Below, one piece after another: positions 43,351 through 55,733 of a stretch of 64,000 bases of DNA. Location: assembly GCA_000349905.1 (NCBI GenBank), contig KB722744.1:792716-856715 (forward strand). Reading direction: 5' to 3'. How positions within the stretch are numbered: the stretch's first letter is position 1; each line of letters starts with the position of its first letter. The position numbers and the translations under genes were made by a program. The notes beneath the pieces are model-generated. The model worked only from the letters and a program-made list of their open reading frames with translations, made no database searches and was not told the origin of the DNA. Origin of the DNA: Volvariella volvacea V23 (taxonomy: Eukaryota; Basidiomycota; Agaricomycetes; Agaricales; Pluteaceae).

Positions 43351-45845
43351 CTACGATTTAATGCCTAGGAACAACAAGCCCCGTCTAGCTATCTCAACCG
43401 CCTCTTCTAGGTCCCTTGCGTCCTGTGTGGTCCACCTAGCCTCAGGCTCCAGGTCCTGCACGACCTTTCCAGCCCTCATAGCACTCTCAAACGCATTCTT
43501 CCGAGCATTCAGAGCCGCCATTCGGCGTGGATCGGAATGTCCAGTGAAGATAATTAAAGCAGTTCGTGATGGTAGAGCGGCGTGGACGTTTTTAAGGTAG
43601 CTATTGAGAGCTACTAGAGTGTTTGCGATCGTCTCCGGCGTAGGTTCTGGTACGGGTTCTGGTGGTGGTCCATCCGCAGAAGCCTTTGGCGTAGTCCCTA
43701 CCGCGTGCATATCGTCAGCCACAGTTCATAAATCAACGAGTAGATGAAATCAATGAAACTCAACCTACATCCCAAAATATTGGCGAGACTCAAAAACCTC
43801 CCATAGGTGAAGTGATGGGATGGCATAACGTTTAATAACCCTTGTAAAACTTCCTCGTCGTTCGTGCACCCTATTGCGGTCGTAGCTTTATTCCCGTGCA
43901 TCATCGAGGGATTTCCATGGTCCACAACTGCAGACTTTATCCCCCCAACCACTCCGCCGACCCTCCTAGTCGACTTGGTCATTCTCTCAAATATCGATTC
44001 ATAGTCAGTTTTAAACTCTCCAAAGCCTGGGCCTCCATCCAACTTTTTCTGCAAAAGCTCTAAGCATGCGCGTGCGTCCTCTTCCGGATCATGGCCGCCT
44101 TCGCCACGCGTTTGGATCTCGCGATTACACCATTTCTTCGTCAACCATGCAAGTCCGGGTTTGAGGGGTCGTCCGCGGGGATGATGATAGATCACGGCGG
44201 TGTCTATACATAGCGGGTGACAGAGTTTCAACGCCTTGAGGTCTGATTCAAGAGAATGGCCGAGAAGAAGTGGTGTCGGTGGCGAAGTTAGAAGCGCAAG
44301 AATCCCTTCCTGGACTTGGCTCAGCGTTGTAGTAATAGGAGCTAGTGCCTCTTCAGTGATGCCTGACCACCTGGAAAAGCAAAGTAAGCATCTCTCTGAC
44401 TAATTGGACACTCGATCCGATGCTTGTCGGCTCACCTCGTTAGATAATCTACCACGGGCATAGATGGTTTGACCAATTGGTCGTACACCACCTGTCCTGT
44501 GTGGAAATCAATTACACATACTCTAGCCAGTTCTTTCCCGGCCTCCGTCAAGCACTGGAATAGCAAACGGATGAATAAAACGTACGTCTTGTGGCGTAAA
44601 GAAAAACGCTTACCATTTCACAATCAATAGCATAAATCTTTCGTCCCTCTCCTTGCTGTGTCACTGCCGGCTCAGGTGTTTCGATCCACCCCTCGGGCTT
44701 CTCAAACACATCAGCCATGTACGACGGGATCGGATAGTCATTTTCAATCATTTGTTCCAGCGTCAGCCTATACTGCATAGGATCCTTGACGTTTCCCTGT
44801 TCTGCTGTAGCAATACCCCAAAAGTACAAATCAGCATAACCGCCCCAATAGATGTGCGCCAAATACACGGAGAAATGGGTAACGTACAAGCCAGCCTTTG
44901 TGCTATCCTCTTTTTCTTTTCTTCAGCGCTAACCGGGCCATTGAAGAATGTGCTCAGAGCGCTGTGCATGCGCGTCTGGTCTCCCGGAGCGCGGGTTGGA
45001 CAGGCATGACTGAAGGTAGATGCTACGAAAGGCACGCCAGGTGACAAGCCCATTGCTGTTCCCGATGCTGTTGGTGTTATCGCCCTCGACGGGAGCGGGA
45101 TGCCCTGTGGAAGGTTTGGGTTGACAAAAGCCGAGCTTGGGATTGGTGGGAGCGATATGAGTTCAGGTGTGATACCGGGAACTAGTAGAGCCACTACTTT
45201 GGTTATAAGGTGCGCGTTCTGTGGAATGGAAGTGGTATTAGACGCTTGCTGACGCGTCCCTTTGGAGATGGGGGACACATACGTCGATGCGTAGCCAGTT
45301 GGGCGGTGGAGCGTCTGCTATGAGGTGGAGCACGAGCTCCCGTATTTCCTGCCATCAACAGCATTTAACGCGCGCATACAGCTTCAGTGGCAAGACACAC
45401 CTCAATCCCAATCGCATGATGGCGCTTGGTGATCTCGCCGTTGGAATACATAAAGCGCGGTTGGGCCGCCTATCCGTTCACAGCACGACAGTGGCAGACA
45501 GAGCGGGCACACGAGGCAGAGAATCACCGAACATCCATGGATTAAACACCACAAAAAGCTCAAAAGCGAGAGAAATACACACACATCGAGCTTCACCTCC
45601 GCCTTCTTCGCCTTCTTCTGTTTCCGCTTTTCGACTTTTGTCCATCCCTCCCCCTCTTCCTCTCTCCCATGGCCATGGCCATGACCGCTGCTCATACCCG
45701 CCGGTGGCCCTCCAGCTGGAGCAAGGTCGCTGTGCACCGCTTCAACGATTTGAGTTGTTTGAGATATTGTTGCTTGCGAGGTTATCCTAACTTTTTTATT
45801 TTGTGGAGTTGAAGGGCTGCTGTCGGGCCCTTTTGCTCGCTTCAT
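43351..45845 (-). CDS. REX1: DEDDh RNA exonuclease, Rex1/Rnh70 type
   Basis: The ATG at 45845 begins a basic N-terminus (MKRAKGPDS and a KRKQKKAKKAE cluster). The catalytic part is spread over several exons: KIYAIDCEMCLTEAGKELARVCVID (first Asp and Glu), VKPSMPVVDYLTRWSGIT, LLLGHSLESDLKALKL (second Asp), HPLCIDTAVIYHHPRG and GHDPEEDARACLELLQKK (His and last Asp). This is the DEDDh order of the Rex1/Pan2-like family, and the spacing matches Rex1. In yeast Rex1 trims 3' ends of 5S rRNA, tRNA and other small RNAs in the nucleus. A C-terminal extension of about 200 residues ends RGLLFLGIKS. The intron joining NILG to the last exon is uncertain. The stop of the RBR gene lies 298 bases upstream on the same strand. 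Confidence 0.9.
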
Positions 45846-46142
45846 GACCACCTCTCAATTTGGGGTGAAGGACTTTGGGAGAGAGGTGCTTATTTGGATA
45901 TGTTGTGCAAGGGCTTCATGAGACGCTCGGAGATAGACGAGCGCTAAACTAGTTTGAAATTGATACGTGTTTTCTGTATGGTGATGGTTGGTTAATACAC
46001 CGTGCCCGCAGAGACGGTGGAATGTATTAAGTATACAGCCAGAAGGAGTAGCAATAGTAGCATTTGTATTTGATGATAACAACAGAGGGAAGGAGTTCAA
46101 GATGGGAGCGATGCACAACTGGAGTTCACGGATCACAGGAGA

Positions 46143-48297
46143 TTAAAACTCTGCTGTTACCTCCGAGTCAAAACCGTCAACAGCAACGTTCCACTGCCAT
46201 CTCCCTTCTAAGAATCCTTGCGCAGTATCTTCTAATACAATCTCGTTACGCTTTTGAACATACACCTGGAAGCACGGACATTATGAGTTCCTGGTAAGTG
46301 ACGGATGGCGAGCAAGTGAACGTACAGTCTTATCGGTCACTTTCTGGCGCAGTGTTGGGATCTTTTCGGGTTCGATGGGAGATTCTAGCAGTTCAGATAG
46401 ATCCTCGACAGCCTTCTCCAGGTCTCGCTGGTTGTCCTCGTACAGCTCCTTCTGGTTCCCTTTGGCGAGGTAGTATGCCATAGCGTAAGTCCACTTCAAT
46501 GTCATGCGACACTTCTCCACCTCTTCGACAGCCTTCTTCATGAATTGGACCTGTACGCCTTGTCAACACACATAGGACGCGAGGAGGTCGGGCAGCACGA
46601 ACCTCAATCCAAGTCAAAGCAGATGTGATCTGCATTTCCTCCATCTTCTTCTCCGTCTTTGCATACAGCTCCACTGAGAGTTTTGCTGATTGTTCATGAT
46701 TTGCCCAACGGTTGTAGTACTGCACCGCGTATCATGAGTGCCTGACCTCTAGTGTGGCTGGAGGACTTACGTGGAGATAGCGCTCCAAGGATGCACGACT
46801 CTTACTCTGAGCGTCACGCGCATCGACTCCTGCTTTCTCATCATATCGGTTGCACGAGTACCATGCGGTCCCGTGCTCGCTCCAAGGGCCCATACACACC
46901 CAGCAAAACTCGTGTTTGCACTTCTTGCACGTCATATGGCTGCCACATGGTCACATCAACAACCACGTATAGGAGACAAAAAAAGGCCCACATACTTGCA
47001 ACCACCATTCTTCTCAATCGTACTCTGACAATTACTGCACTCCTTTGTGTTGCTCTTGATCCAGTTCGCCGTCTCACTGTCATCCCGACATTTCTTCAAC
47101 CACATGCGTGCAACGACGCACACAATAGGCCGATGGTCGCTTTCAATGTTGCATCCGAAACAAAACTTGTGCTCCTTTCCTGCAAGCCCCGGCCCGTCCG
47201 CCTGGGTTTGTGAAGACGGCGTCGATCCGCCAATCCCCCGCGCACCACAGCTAACAATAGGGACCACGGTCGTCAAGCTAGACTTTGACGCTCCTGAAGG
47301 ACATGATACGGTATTTGTGCACCCCGGGTATGGACAATACTTGAGATTGACGTTGGAGCCGACGAAATGTCGGATGGTGAGTTCATGGAAGCGCTTAAGC
47401 GTGTGATCATTGGCTTCTCGCTCGCTTGGGTCGCTTGCCTCGGGTGAGAGGACGGTTCGGACGAATGAGTCAGGGGAGATAATCCCGCATCCCTCAGCCA
47501 TGCACCGTATGGCATGTTCACCCTCATCGTTGATTTTGGACGAAAAGTAAGCCGTCCAGCAACCGGAGCAGTAAGTATGAGAACAATCGAGTGCGTATGT
47601 CGTCAACGTGGGAGAATCATCGAAACAAATAGGGCACATAAAGTTCTCGGCCTTTGGCGCTGCATTAACAACAGCTCTGGGGATGATAAATGAGGAGGTA
47701 GGTGATAGAGTGGGAGATTTAGCGGAGGATGAGGATTTGGAACCGGAAGATAAGCCAAGTAATTTGGAGCCCGTGCTTCTCGAGGAGTTGCGTCTTCCTG
47801 AGCTAGTTTGGGTCCGGCTAGGAGAAGCTTGAGGCTCAGGAAGGGTAATTCCGGCGGCTACGAGGACTTTAGAGGGGTTATCCATGTATTGCTCAATCAA
47901 ACGTTCCTTGTTCCAGGAGGAATGTCGGAGGAGTAGTGCAGCCATGCTCGACTTGTAAACGATTTAACTACAGGGTTTGCTAGGGTAGAACGGAAGACTA
48001 CTCACGTCAACGCCTAGGATACCGCAGATATGGTCAATATCCTTTGCCATGAGTTGCTCCACCTCCTCCTGACTAAGGGACGTATAATCGATCTCATAAG
48101 CCTTGCGCTTCCCCTTGGGAGCCACCTTGAAATCGTCTACGTCCATGTCGTCTTCTGACTCACTATAGACTAAGGAGGAAGGGACGAGTGGTCAATTGAG
48201 AATTCAACATGGCCGGGGCTGGTGGCATACCCTCTTGAGTATCCATCTCATCGAGGTACTCATCATCGCCATCGGAGTATTCGTAATCGGACGACAT
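46143..48297 (-). CDS. ARI1: Ariadne-type RBR E3 ubiquitin ligase
   Basis: The start [19 protein letters not shown] is an acidic N-terminus, as in Ariadne proteins. A UBA-like helical part follows ([38 protein letters not shown]). Then come RING1 ([22 protein letters not shown]), the IBR region ([29 protein letters not shown]) and RING2 ([31 protein letters not shown]). The second Cys pair of RING2 includes the catalytic Cys that carries ubiquitin as a thioester. The C-terminal Ariadne domain has [38 protein letters not shown] and [15 protein letters not shown]. In the family the Ariadne domain blocks the ligase until a neddylated cullin-RING partner binds. A low-complexity Ser-rich insert precedes RING1. 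The gene is divergent from lysyl-tRNA synthetase. Confidence 0.94.
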
Positions 48298-49056
48298 GAC
48301 GGCTGAGGTGCTGGTGGTCGGGGCTGGTGAGGGGGATCGATAAAAGCAGTAGAAAAGAGGCGCGTCGGTGGAATTGGTAAGACGTTACTCGACCGAGTCC
48401 CTTTGCTTTAAGTCCTGCCGGCACGTGACTACCACCCTCTACCCGGGCGGCGTTGGCACTCGAACGGAGTCACCTCGACGCAATGTCTCGACGATTCAGG
48501 GCGCAGAAAGCCCGACTAAATTTATTTCCAAAGGACTACCACGCTTGCAAGGCCTGGAGTGCGGGCTGCGGTGCTCTCTAGCCTAGTTTCGACAGAATGT
48601 GACTCGGAAAGCACCGCCACTGGTCGTTGAGGGGCACAAGTCCGCAGGACTGCTGCACGGATCCAGAGGACCAATGTTGTTTGGTCTATCATTTAACTGG
48701 GGACTGTCAAAGTCTGGCGACGAATATGTACTATAGCGGCCGATTGCGCAAAGCTCTCCTTCATACTGTTCCCTTGCACACCCATAGACTCGTTTGTTAT
48801 TGTCACTGAAGACATCACAACACGTTGGTGCAGCAGTGTGCAGTCGATGGGATGATAAGATATGGCAGACGAGAGTAAGTTGAAGAGATAAAGTGGATTT
48901 GATCGCGAATAACCAAATCGGGCATCTCATCGACAAACGTCCAAGTTTGGACAGAAAAACTGGATGCAGAGGCTTCTCCGTCCTTTGCCTCTGCTCAAAT
49001 ACCCCCCCGTCCATCCAAAACCACCATTACGCCCCTTCCCCATCTCAACACGACTC
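48298..49056. promoter_or_regulatory. Divergent region between the RBR ligase and lysyl-tRNA synthetase
   Basis: 759 bases between the start codons. No TATA box is obvious. A pyrimidine-rich stretch (ctcctccgtcctttgcctctgctc-like, near 48970-49050) directly precedes the synthetase ATG. Confidence 0.5.
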
Positions 49057-51288
49057 ATGGCGACCGAAACTACTGGCACCCACAAGGATCCTGTTACTGG
49101 CGAGATGATCTCCAAGCAGTACGCTCAACTCTCTATTTCTCTCCCCATATCGATGGGTATAACCAGATTATCGCAGGGAGCTCAAGCGCAGAGAGAAGCA
49201 ACGCGCGAAGGAGGCCAGCAAGGCAGCCAAAGCCGCTGCTGCGCCGCCCCAAGCCAAGGCAACACCTGACGGCAAGGCGGAGGCTGCTATCAATGAGGAC
49301 GAGCTCAACCCTAATGTGAGTCATATTACCCATCTCGGAATGACCTCCAACTTAGCGTTTGCCCACCAGCAATACTACGAGCTTCGTGCTAGACAGATAC
49401 TGAACTTCAAGCAAACCCAAAACCCGAACCCATACCCGCACAAGTTCCATGTGACTCGGTCAATCACTTCTTACATTGAGGAGTACGGTCCAGAGGGCAA
49501 GGTTCCGGCTGGTACCAAGCTGGATGGTGTCACTGAGAGCCTTGCTGGACGGGTTCACAACATCCGTGCTAGTGGTGCCAAGCTCAAATTCTACGACCTG
49601 CACGGCGAGGGCAAGAAGGTCCAAATCATGGCAACCCAACAGTACGTAACGTTTTTGCGCGCATATATGCTGCTCGAGTCACATCTGGAATCCACAGGGA
49701 CTCTGCAGACCCCGAAAATTTCATCTCCACCCATGAAATCTTCCGTCGTGGAGACATCGTTGGAGTCACCGGTGTCCCCTCCCGCACCAAGAAGGGTGAA
49801 CTTAGTATTACCCCAACTTCTATTTCCCTCCTTGCTCCCAATTTGCACCAATTGCCAAGCTCCCACTTTGGATTGAAGGATCAGGAGACCCGTTATCGCA
49901 AGCGATACCTTGATCTCATCATCACTGAAAATACTCGCAGGATCTTCATTACCCGCTCCAGGATCGTCAACTACATTCGTCGTTTCCTTGACAATCTCGG
50001 ATTCATGGAGGTTGAGACCCCTATGACCTCCATGCTGGCTGGTGGTGCCACTGCCAAGCCATTCATTACCCACCATAACGATTTGAACCTCGATCTCTAC
50101 CTCCGTATTGCTCCTGAACTCTATTTGAAGCAATTGGTCGTTGGAGGTTTGGACCGTGTGTACGAAATCGGTCGAGTCTTCCGTAACGAAGGCATCGATT
50201 TGACTCATAACCCTGAGTTCACCATCTGCGAGTTCTACATGGCTTACGCCGACATGGAGGACTTGATGGATATCACTGAAGCTATGTTGGAAGGATTGGT
50301 CAAGCAATTGACTGGTGGTTCGACCAAGCTCACCTACCATCCGGATGGCAACAAGGGACAGGAAGGTGCCCGAACTCTGGAATTGGACTTCCAGAGGCCT
50401 TGGAAGAGGTACGATATGATTACGACTTTGGAGGAGAAGTTGGGTGTCAAGTTCCCGCCTGGCGAGACTCTGCATACCGATGAGGCGAACAAGTTCCTGA
50501 GGGAGCTTTGCGCCAAGGTAACGCGTCCGATTGTGTTGATATCTAGACATCCTAACGCGAACTTGTCAGCATAACGTCGAATGCAGTGAACCCCGAACCA
50601 ATGCGCGCTTGCTTGACAAGGTAACATTGGTGCCATTGCGAGATTGCAGCAATGCTGACATTGTTGCTAGCTCGTTGGCGAATTCATTGAGCCGCTTTGC
50701 GTCTCACCATCGTTCATCGTTGGACACCCTCAAGTCATGTCACCACTGGCCAAGTGGCATCGCTCCCGTCCTGGTCTCTGTGAACGTTTCGAGGGCTTCA
50801 TGTGTGGCAAGGAGTTCTGCAACGCATATACCGAGTTGAACGATCCATTTGAGCAACGTTTGAGGTTCGAAGAACAGGTTTGTCTTTTTGGTCGCGTATA
50901 AGAGGGTTACTGAGGTGATACGCTTCTAGGCTAGACAGAAGGAGCAGGGTGATGACGAAGCCCAAGGGATCGACGAGACCTTCATTGATGCGTAGGTGCA
51001 CAAAGTTTGGATATTATGTGATTGCTGACGCCGCTCCTTTCAGGCTTGAGCATGGTCTCCCACCAACAGGTGGATGGGGTATCGGTATCGATCGTCTTGT
51101 CATGTTCCTTACAGATTCGACAAGTGAGTTGCGCATTCCTATTCTACTCGTGTCTTGCTTATTGATCCTCTTCAGACATCAAGGAAGTGTTGTTGTTCCC
51201 CGCGATGAAGCCTTTGGAGGTTACTCCAGCACCTCCTCAGGCTAATCCGACAGGTGCTCCTAACCCAGCTCCTTCGGGACAGGTTTAA
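49057..51288 (+). CDS. KRS1: Cytosolic lysyl-tRNA synthetase (class II)
   Basis: The start [20 protein letters not shown] is followed by a Lys/Ala-rich helix ([20 protein letters not shown]) that helps tRNA binding in eukaryotic KRS. The OB-fold anticodon-binding domain follows ([39 protein letters not shown]). The class II catalytic core shows motif 1 ([14 protein letters not shown]), ARIAPEL-type [15 protein letters not shown], motif 2 ([16 protein letters not shown]) and motif 3 ([16 protein letters not shown]). The first intron begins GTACGC after the codon for Lys20, and later short introns split the 3' part. It charges cytosolic tRNA-Lys. The C-terminus is Pro-rich and lacks an organelle signal. 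Total length is near 590 residues, usual for the family. Confidence 0.97.
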
Positions 51289-51463
51289 CTTAAATTGTGT
51301 GCACCTGTATGTAGACTTGTAGATTAGCACAAAAAGCGGAGATTACGCTACCAGTACAGTATAAACTCATACATAGCCCGCAAGGGTTTAATCATAGACG
51401 GGAGAGGACACAATGCAATTTATTCTCAACTCAATTCATGTGCCTACTTGATGTGAATGGTAT

Positions 51464-52305
51464 TTAATCCCCCCAATCCAAGCCAAGTGCAGACTTGTTC
51501 TCTCCTCTAACCGCACTCTCCACCGCCTCCGCCAACTCTCTCAATGCCAAAACGTCCTCGCCAACTTGCCTCTGCGCACCGGAACGGGAACTCGACTCCT
51601 TGAGCTCCCTCTCTGTAACGCCCAGCGCTCGCTCCAACGCGTACTCCCGCTCGGGGCCGCGTTTTTCGTCGAGGGATTTGAGGAGGGACTTGAGGTTGGG
51701 GTGGGAGGCGAGGATGGAGCGGATGGCGGGGGAGGTGGCGATGGCGAGGTATTGGTTGTGTTGGAGGGGCTTGGGGTCGTCGCGTTTGAGGGGGTCCGGG
51801 AAGGAGGAGGTATCGGGGATGTAGGGCCAGTTGAGGGATGTGAGAGGGCGGAGGGGAGGGGGTGGTGGGAGGGGGGTGTCGGAGTCGGGGTCGTCGTTTT
51901 GTGTAGGGGGTGGGGAGGGAGGGGAGGGTTCAGAGGGTGTTGGGTTGGCTGGGGAGATGTGAGATGAGGAGGGGAGAAGGAGGAGGGGAGACGTACTGGG
52001 TGGTTGTTGGGAGGATTCTGCGGGGTTGGATGTGGATGTGGAGGGTTGAAGGGTTTTAGGACAGGTTTCTGTCGAGGTACGATGTTTTAAGTAATGGTCC
52101 TAACGGGTATGGAAAAGCAAAGTAACCTTTGTGCGATTTGTAGCATGGAACTGAGCAGCTGGGTCTATCAATCAGTTTCCGGTAGGAGTCAGGGATTTGC
52201 GATTGAAGGGACTTACTATTCCAATCGGCACCCAGAACATTTGTATTTGAAGTCTGCTAATTGGCATACTTTGCAGAGGTTGGCCTTTTTCGATTTGGGA
52301 GGCAT
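51464..52305 (-). CDS. HIT1: HIT-type zinc finger protein, ZNHIT3/Hit1-like, 225 aa
   Basis: Exons 52305-52217, 52158-52127, 52068-51997 and 51948-51464 join in frame. The N-terminal zf-HIT reads CKVC, CSGC, CSVPC, then KSHKETC, giving the C-C/C-C/C-C/H-C ligand series. A Pro-rich disordered linker follows. The C-terminus (IRSILASHPNLKSLLKSL, REYALERALGV) matches the helical end of ZNHIT3/Hit1, which works with Rsa1/NUFIP in assembling box C/D snoRNPs. The start at 52305 is preferred over an upstream in-frame ATG at 52479 because the finger begins 12 residues downstream and the context is AAAATG. The gene is divergent from ribosomal protein S0. Confidence 0.88.
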
Positions 52306-52796
52306 TTTGAGGGGTTGTAGATAAGGACAAATGTTGGACGTCGGGGATATTTTGGTGATGTGCCAAATGCGGAGGTCTGCCGTTAAGAATATGAACGATG
52401 CATACAAGCCTGAATGTGCTTGAGATCCGTAGTGAAGAAATCTATTGCATTGCTCCTTCACTGCATAGGTGCATTCCACGCATCCAGTATTGCGTCACAG
52501 TGGTGGGTGCAAGGAGATAGGGGCTGGGTGGCGAACGGTACCGTGGGAATTTCAAGTCCATCACAGACAAATCTTACAGCCCACTATCGACATCCACCCC
52601 ACCCGACCGTTGTCGTCGTTCAAGCCGATCTCAAGCCCTCAAAAGCTCTAGGGTACGTTCATTCATGTCCGTATTACTCCCTGTCAGCAAGGATGGCCGA
52701 AAACTGCGATGTTGCGGGGTGGATGCGCGATTTTCATTCTGGATGATGAGAAGGCTGATGTACGCTCTTTGCGATTTGCATTGAACAGGTTCAATC
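52306..52796. promoter_or_regulatory. Divergent promoter of the ZNHIT3-like and S0 genes, with a 5' UTR intron
   Basis: The two start codons are 491 bases apart. On the S0 side a likely 5' UTR intron runs from GTACGT at 52653 to AACAG at 52788, ending 8 bases before the ATG. This is typical of highly expressed fungal ribosomal protein genes. Confidence 0.6.
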
Positions 52797-53806
52797 ATGG
52801 CCACTGCCACCAAGCTACCGTCAATCTTGAGCGCTACCGAGGATGATATTTCCTTGCTGTTGGCTGCCCAAGCCCACATTGGAACAAAAAACTGCGATAA
52901 GCAGATGGAGCCTTACGTTTGGAAACGAAGGGCGGATGGTGGGGCAAGTTTCCTTTAGGTGGACGAACCGAGAGAGTGACCGAATTTCCCTTCTTGCTTT
53001 CCGCAGGTATACATATCATCAACATTGGAAAAACTTGGGAGAAGTTGGTCTTTGCCGCTCGTATCATTGCTGCAGTCGAGAACCCCAATGATGTTTGCGT
53101 TATTTCCGCTCGTCCCTACGGTCACCGTGCCGTCTTAAAGTTCGCAGCCAACACTGGCGCTCAAGCTATCGCCGGACGTTTCACCCCCGGTTCATTCACC
53201 AACTATATCACCCGCTCTTTCAAGGAGCCCCGTCTCATCATCGTCACAGACCCCCGTGTTGACCACCAAGCTATCCGTGAGGCTTCATACGTCAACATCC
53301 CCGTCATCGCTCTATGCGACACCGATGCTCCCCTCAAGTTTGTCGACGTCGCCATCCCCACCAACAACAAGTCAAGACACGCTATTGGTCTCATCTGGTG
53401 GCTGCTCTGCCGTGAGGTATTGAGACTCCGCGGAAGCATCCCCAGAACCAAGGATGGCTGGAACGTTATGGTCGACATGTTCTTCTACAGAGATCCTGAG
53501 GAGGTTGAGAAGCAACAACAAGAGGAGGCCGCCAAGAATGCACCGGTTGAGGGTGCCGCAGACGTTGGTGGTGTTACCGATTGGGATGTGTCAAGTGCAC
53601 CCCAAGCTGGTGGCATCAACCCTGCTTTGGTTGGCGATGCTGGTACGTAGATGTTTGCAGATATGGTGTCGAGGAGGTGACTAACACTTGTTTGCTTAGG
53701 TGCTCTCGATTGGGCCGAGCCTACCGCCGGACCATCCGATTGGTCTGCCGAGCCAGCAGGTGCAGGCAGCTGGGGTGCTGACAACACGGGAACCGGTTGG
53801 GATTAA
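52797..53806 (+). CDS. RPS0: 40S ribosomal protein S0 (uS2, RPSA)
   Basis: Exons 52797-52938, 53007-53642 and 53700-53806 join to 294 residues. The uS2 fold is clear: [97 protein letters not shown] and PVIALCDTD. The C-terminal tail is the eukaryote-specific acidic extension with repeated Trp ([25 protein letters not shown]). It is part of the small-subunit head-platform region and of 40S maturation. Confidence 0.98.
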
Positions 53807-55637
53807 GCGGTTGTGCATACACTGTCGTGTTTGACGGAGCGCTTCCGCTTCTGCAGTTGTGGCTAACATGCTTGGAACTACCTACTACATGAGCACCCTT
53901 CTCGATCGTCCAATCATGTCCCAAAATATGATGTTATGCTTTTTCCTCTGTATAACAGGGCCCATCCACGTTTTCTTCTGATTCCCGCATTCGAATGTGC
54001 TATACAAGTGTATTAATGGCTACGTATTCATCCGCCGAGGAGTGAAGGAATCACAGGGAAAGTGGACGCCTTGCGGAGTAGCCCAAGTCCAAGTACAGCG
54101 ATGCGGAGGACCGTCTGACGTTATGGCGTATTTTGGATGGGCAGTTCTTTTGGACAAGACGTTCTGACCAGTCTGCTGACCTACAATCTGCGCTCATCCA
54201 CATGGGCAGCATATTGAGCGTGGAGCTGATTCGGCGATTACAGGACCCCTTTTGCGGCAGTTCCATGCTAACAATCAGCGTGATAAGTACTGACATATCT
54301 AACAGAAGTATTCCATTGATGCTGACGATGAGTTTGGGTGTGAAGGCGCGTAGTTATGTGGTTTCTCTGCAAGTCAGGATTCAGAGATGCTTATCTGTAT
54401 TTATTCGTTCAATAGTGAAGCTAGTGAAGCGCGAACCGTATATGCCGGTATCATACCGAGCGTAAAGTCCTCTCCATCCCGAACTGAATTGGACGCTGCG
54501 CTCAATCCTCGTATGTAATAGTAATTTAAAGCAGAAATCACATGCAAGTGAAAGTGTATAGATTGGTGCCAACTAAATGGAGAGAGCGAATAGGATTTTG
54601 TGTGTCCTCGCGGTGCGTTGGAGTTAACGCGTTTACGATCTGTGATCAGCAGGTCAACCGATCGTGGAATAAAGGAGGGGTACTGTGCCTTGAGTACTAA
54701 TAGTACGGAATGCAGATGGGGTTTATGCTGCTTATAGTTGATCCTAATTCAAGGATCAGTAGGATCGGCGGTCTGCAAATGAACTGCAAAGTAAGTCAAC
54801 ATACTGCACGCACCACTGGCAGTAATCATGACATTGGCGCTTGTGAGTGGAACTTTAGACTTCGAGTCATGATTGATTTCGATCTACCGGCAGTTTCTTG
54901 ACAGGGCTTCAAGTTGTAAACGCGAGAGCGAGACCCTAGCAATAGCAAGACCATTGACCTGCCTCGAATGACACTTGCAATATGAATTCCTGAACAATGT
55001 AGATTGTTTTGATTGCGGGCTTCCGATACCACATAGTACCACATGGTTACGAACCGCCAAAGACCTTTGGAAGACTCGGAGCGTGAAGCCGCAGTAGTGC
55101 GAACTCTCAAGTTGGTTGTTACGGTTTACCGCGAGATCAGTCCGCTGACGTTTGCGCCACGCGTTTTATTGTCCTTACCCCATGTCACATGGCTCCGTTC
55201 CGAAAGGTGGAAGGTAAGAAATTTTTGTTGGAGCTGCTTGTAGCGCCTCAGATGTATTTTTACAGAAAACGCGCAAGAGTTTCGGTCTGGCAATGCGAAC
55301 GTGATAGGTTGTATGTCGTCTGAGTAACACATATCTACAGCGAGAAGAGAACAAGAGAGACCAACTACTAGGCGCCAGACAAATTACAATCAAGGTTTTC
55401 TTAATTCCATCCGAAGATCGACGCCAGGAACCATGAAGGCCAACTGTGAAGTGTAATTATCCCCTATATTTTTCCGCGTGTAGCATGTCCTTCTGACCTT
55501 CCAAAGTCAGCACTAGTGTCGGTTTCCATGTTCCTGGCTTGCATCATCACCGGCTCTCGCTTGCCCTACTCGTTGGAGTTGGTGAGCTGATTCCTTTTGG
55601 AAAACAGTATGGATGTGGTGCTCCCAAGTTGTCTGGG
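53807..55637. other. Intergenic, includes the start of the lipase duplication
   Basis: 53807-54400 is the S0 3' flank. From about 54530 the sequence matches 57610 onward, marking the left part of the duplicated lipase unit. No complete gene lies here apart from the degenerate fragment at 55188-55440. Confidence 0.5.
55188..55440 (+). pseudogene. Degenerate orphan gene fragment upstream of lipase 1
   Basis: An ATG in CACATGGCTCCGTTCCGA is followed by a frame that soon stops. The stretch aligns with 58071-58342 at the words gtttgcgccacgcg, cgttccga, agaaaacgc and agcaatgc. I do not recognise the protein. A possible intron (GTAAGAAATTT to TTTACAG) lies inside. Confidence 0.45.
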
Positions 55638-55645
55638 TATAAAAG
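55638..55645 (+). promoter_or_regulatory. TATA box of lipase 1
   Basis: tataaaag, 96 bases before the ATG at 55734. The counterpart before lipase 2 is at 58513. Confidence 0.6.
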
Positions 55646-55733
55646 CTCTATGCAACGTCGCATCAGCTCACCAGAGAGCCCCAGCACCCCTTTGCTGTGC
55701 CAGCGGTCGTAAGCCTCAGAACCACACACTACA

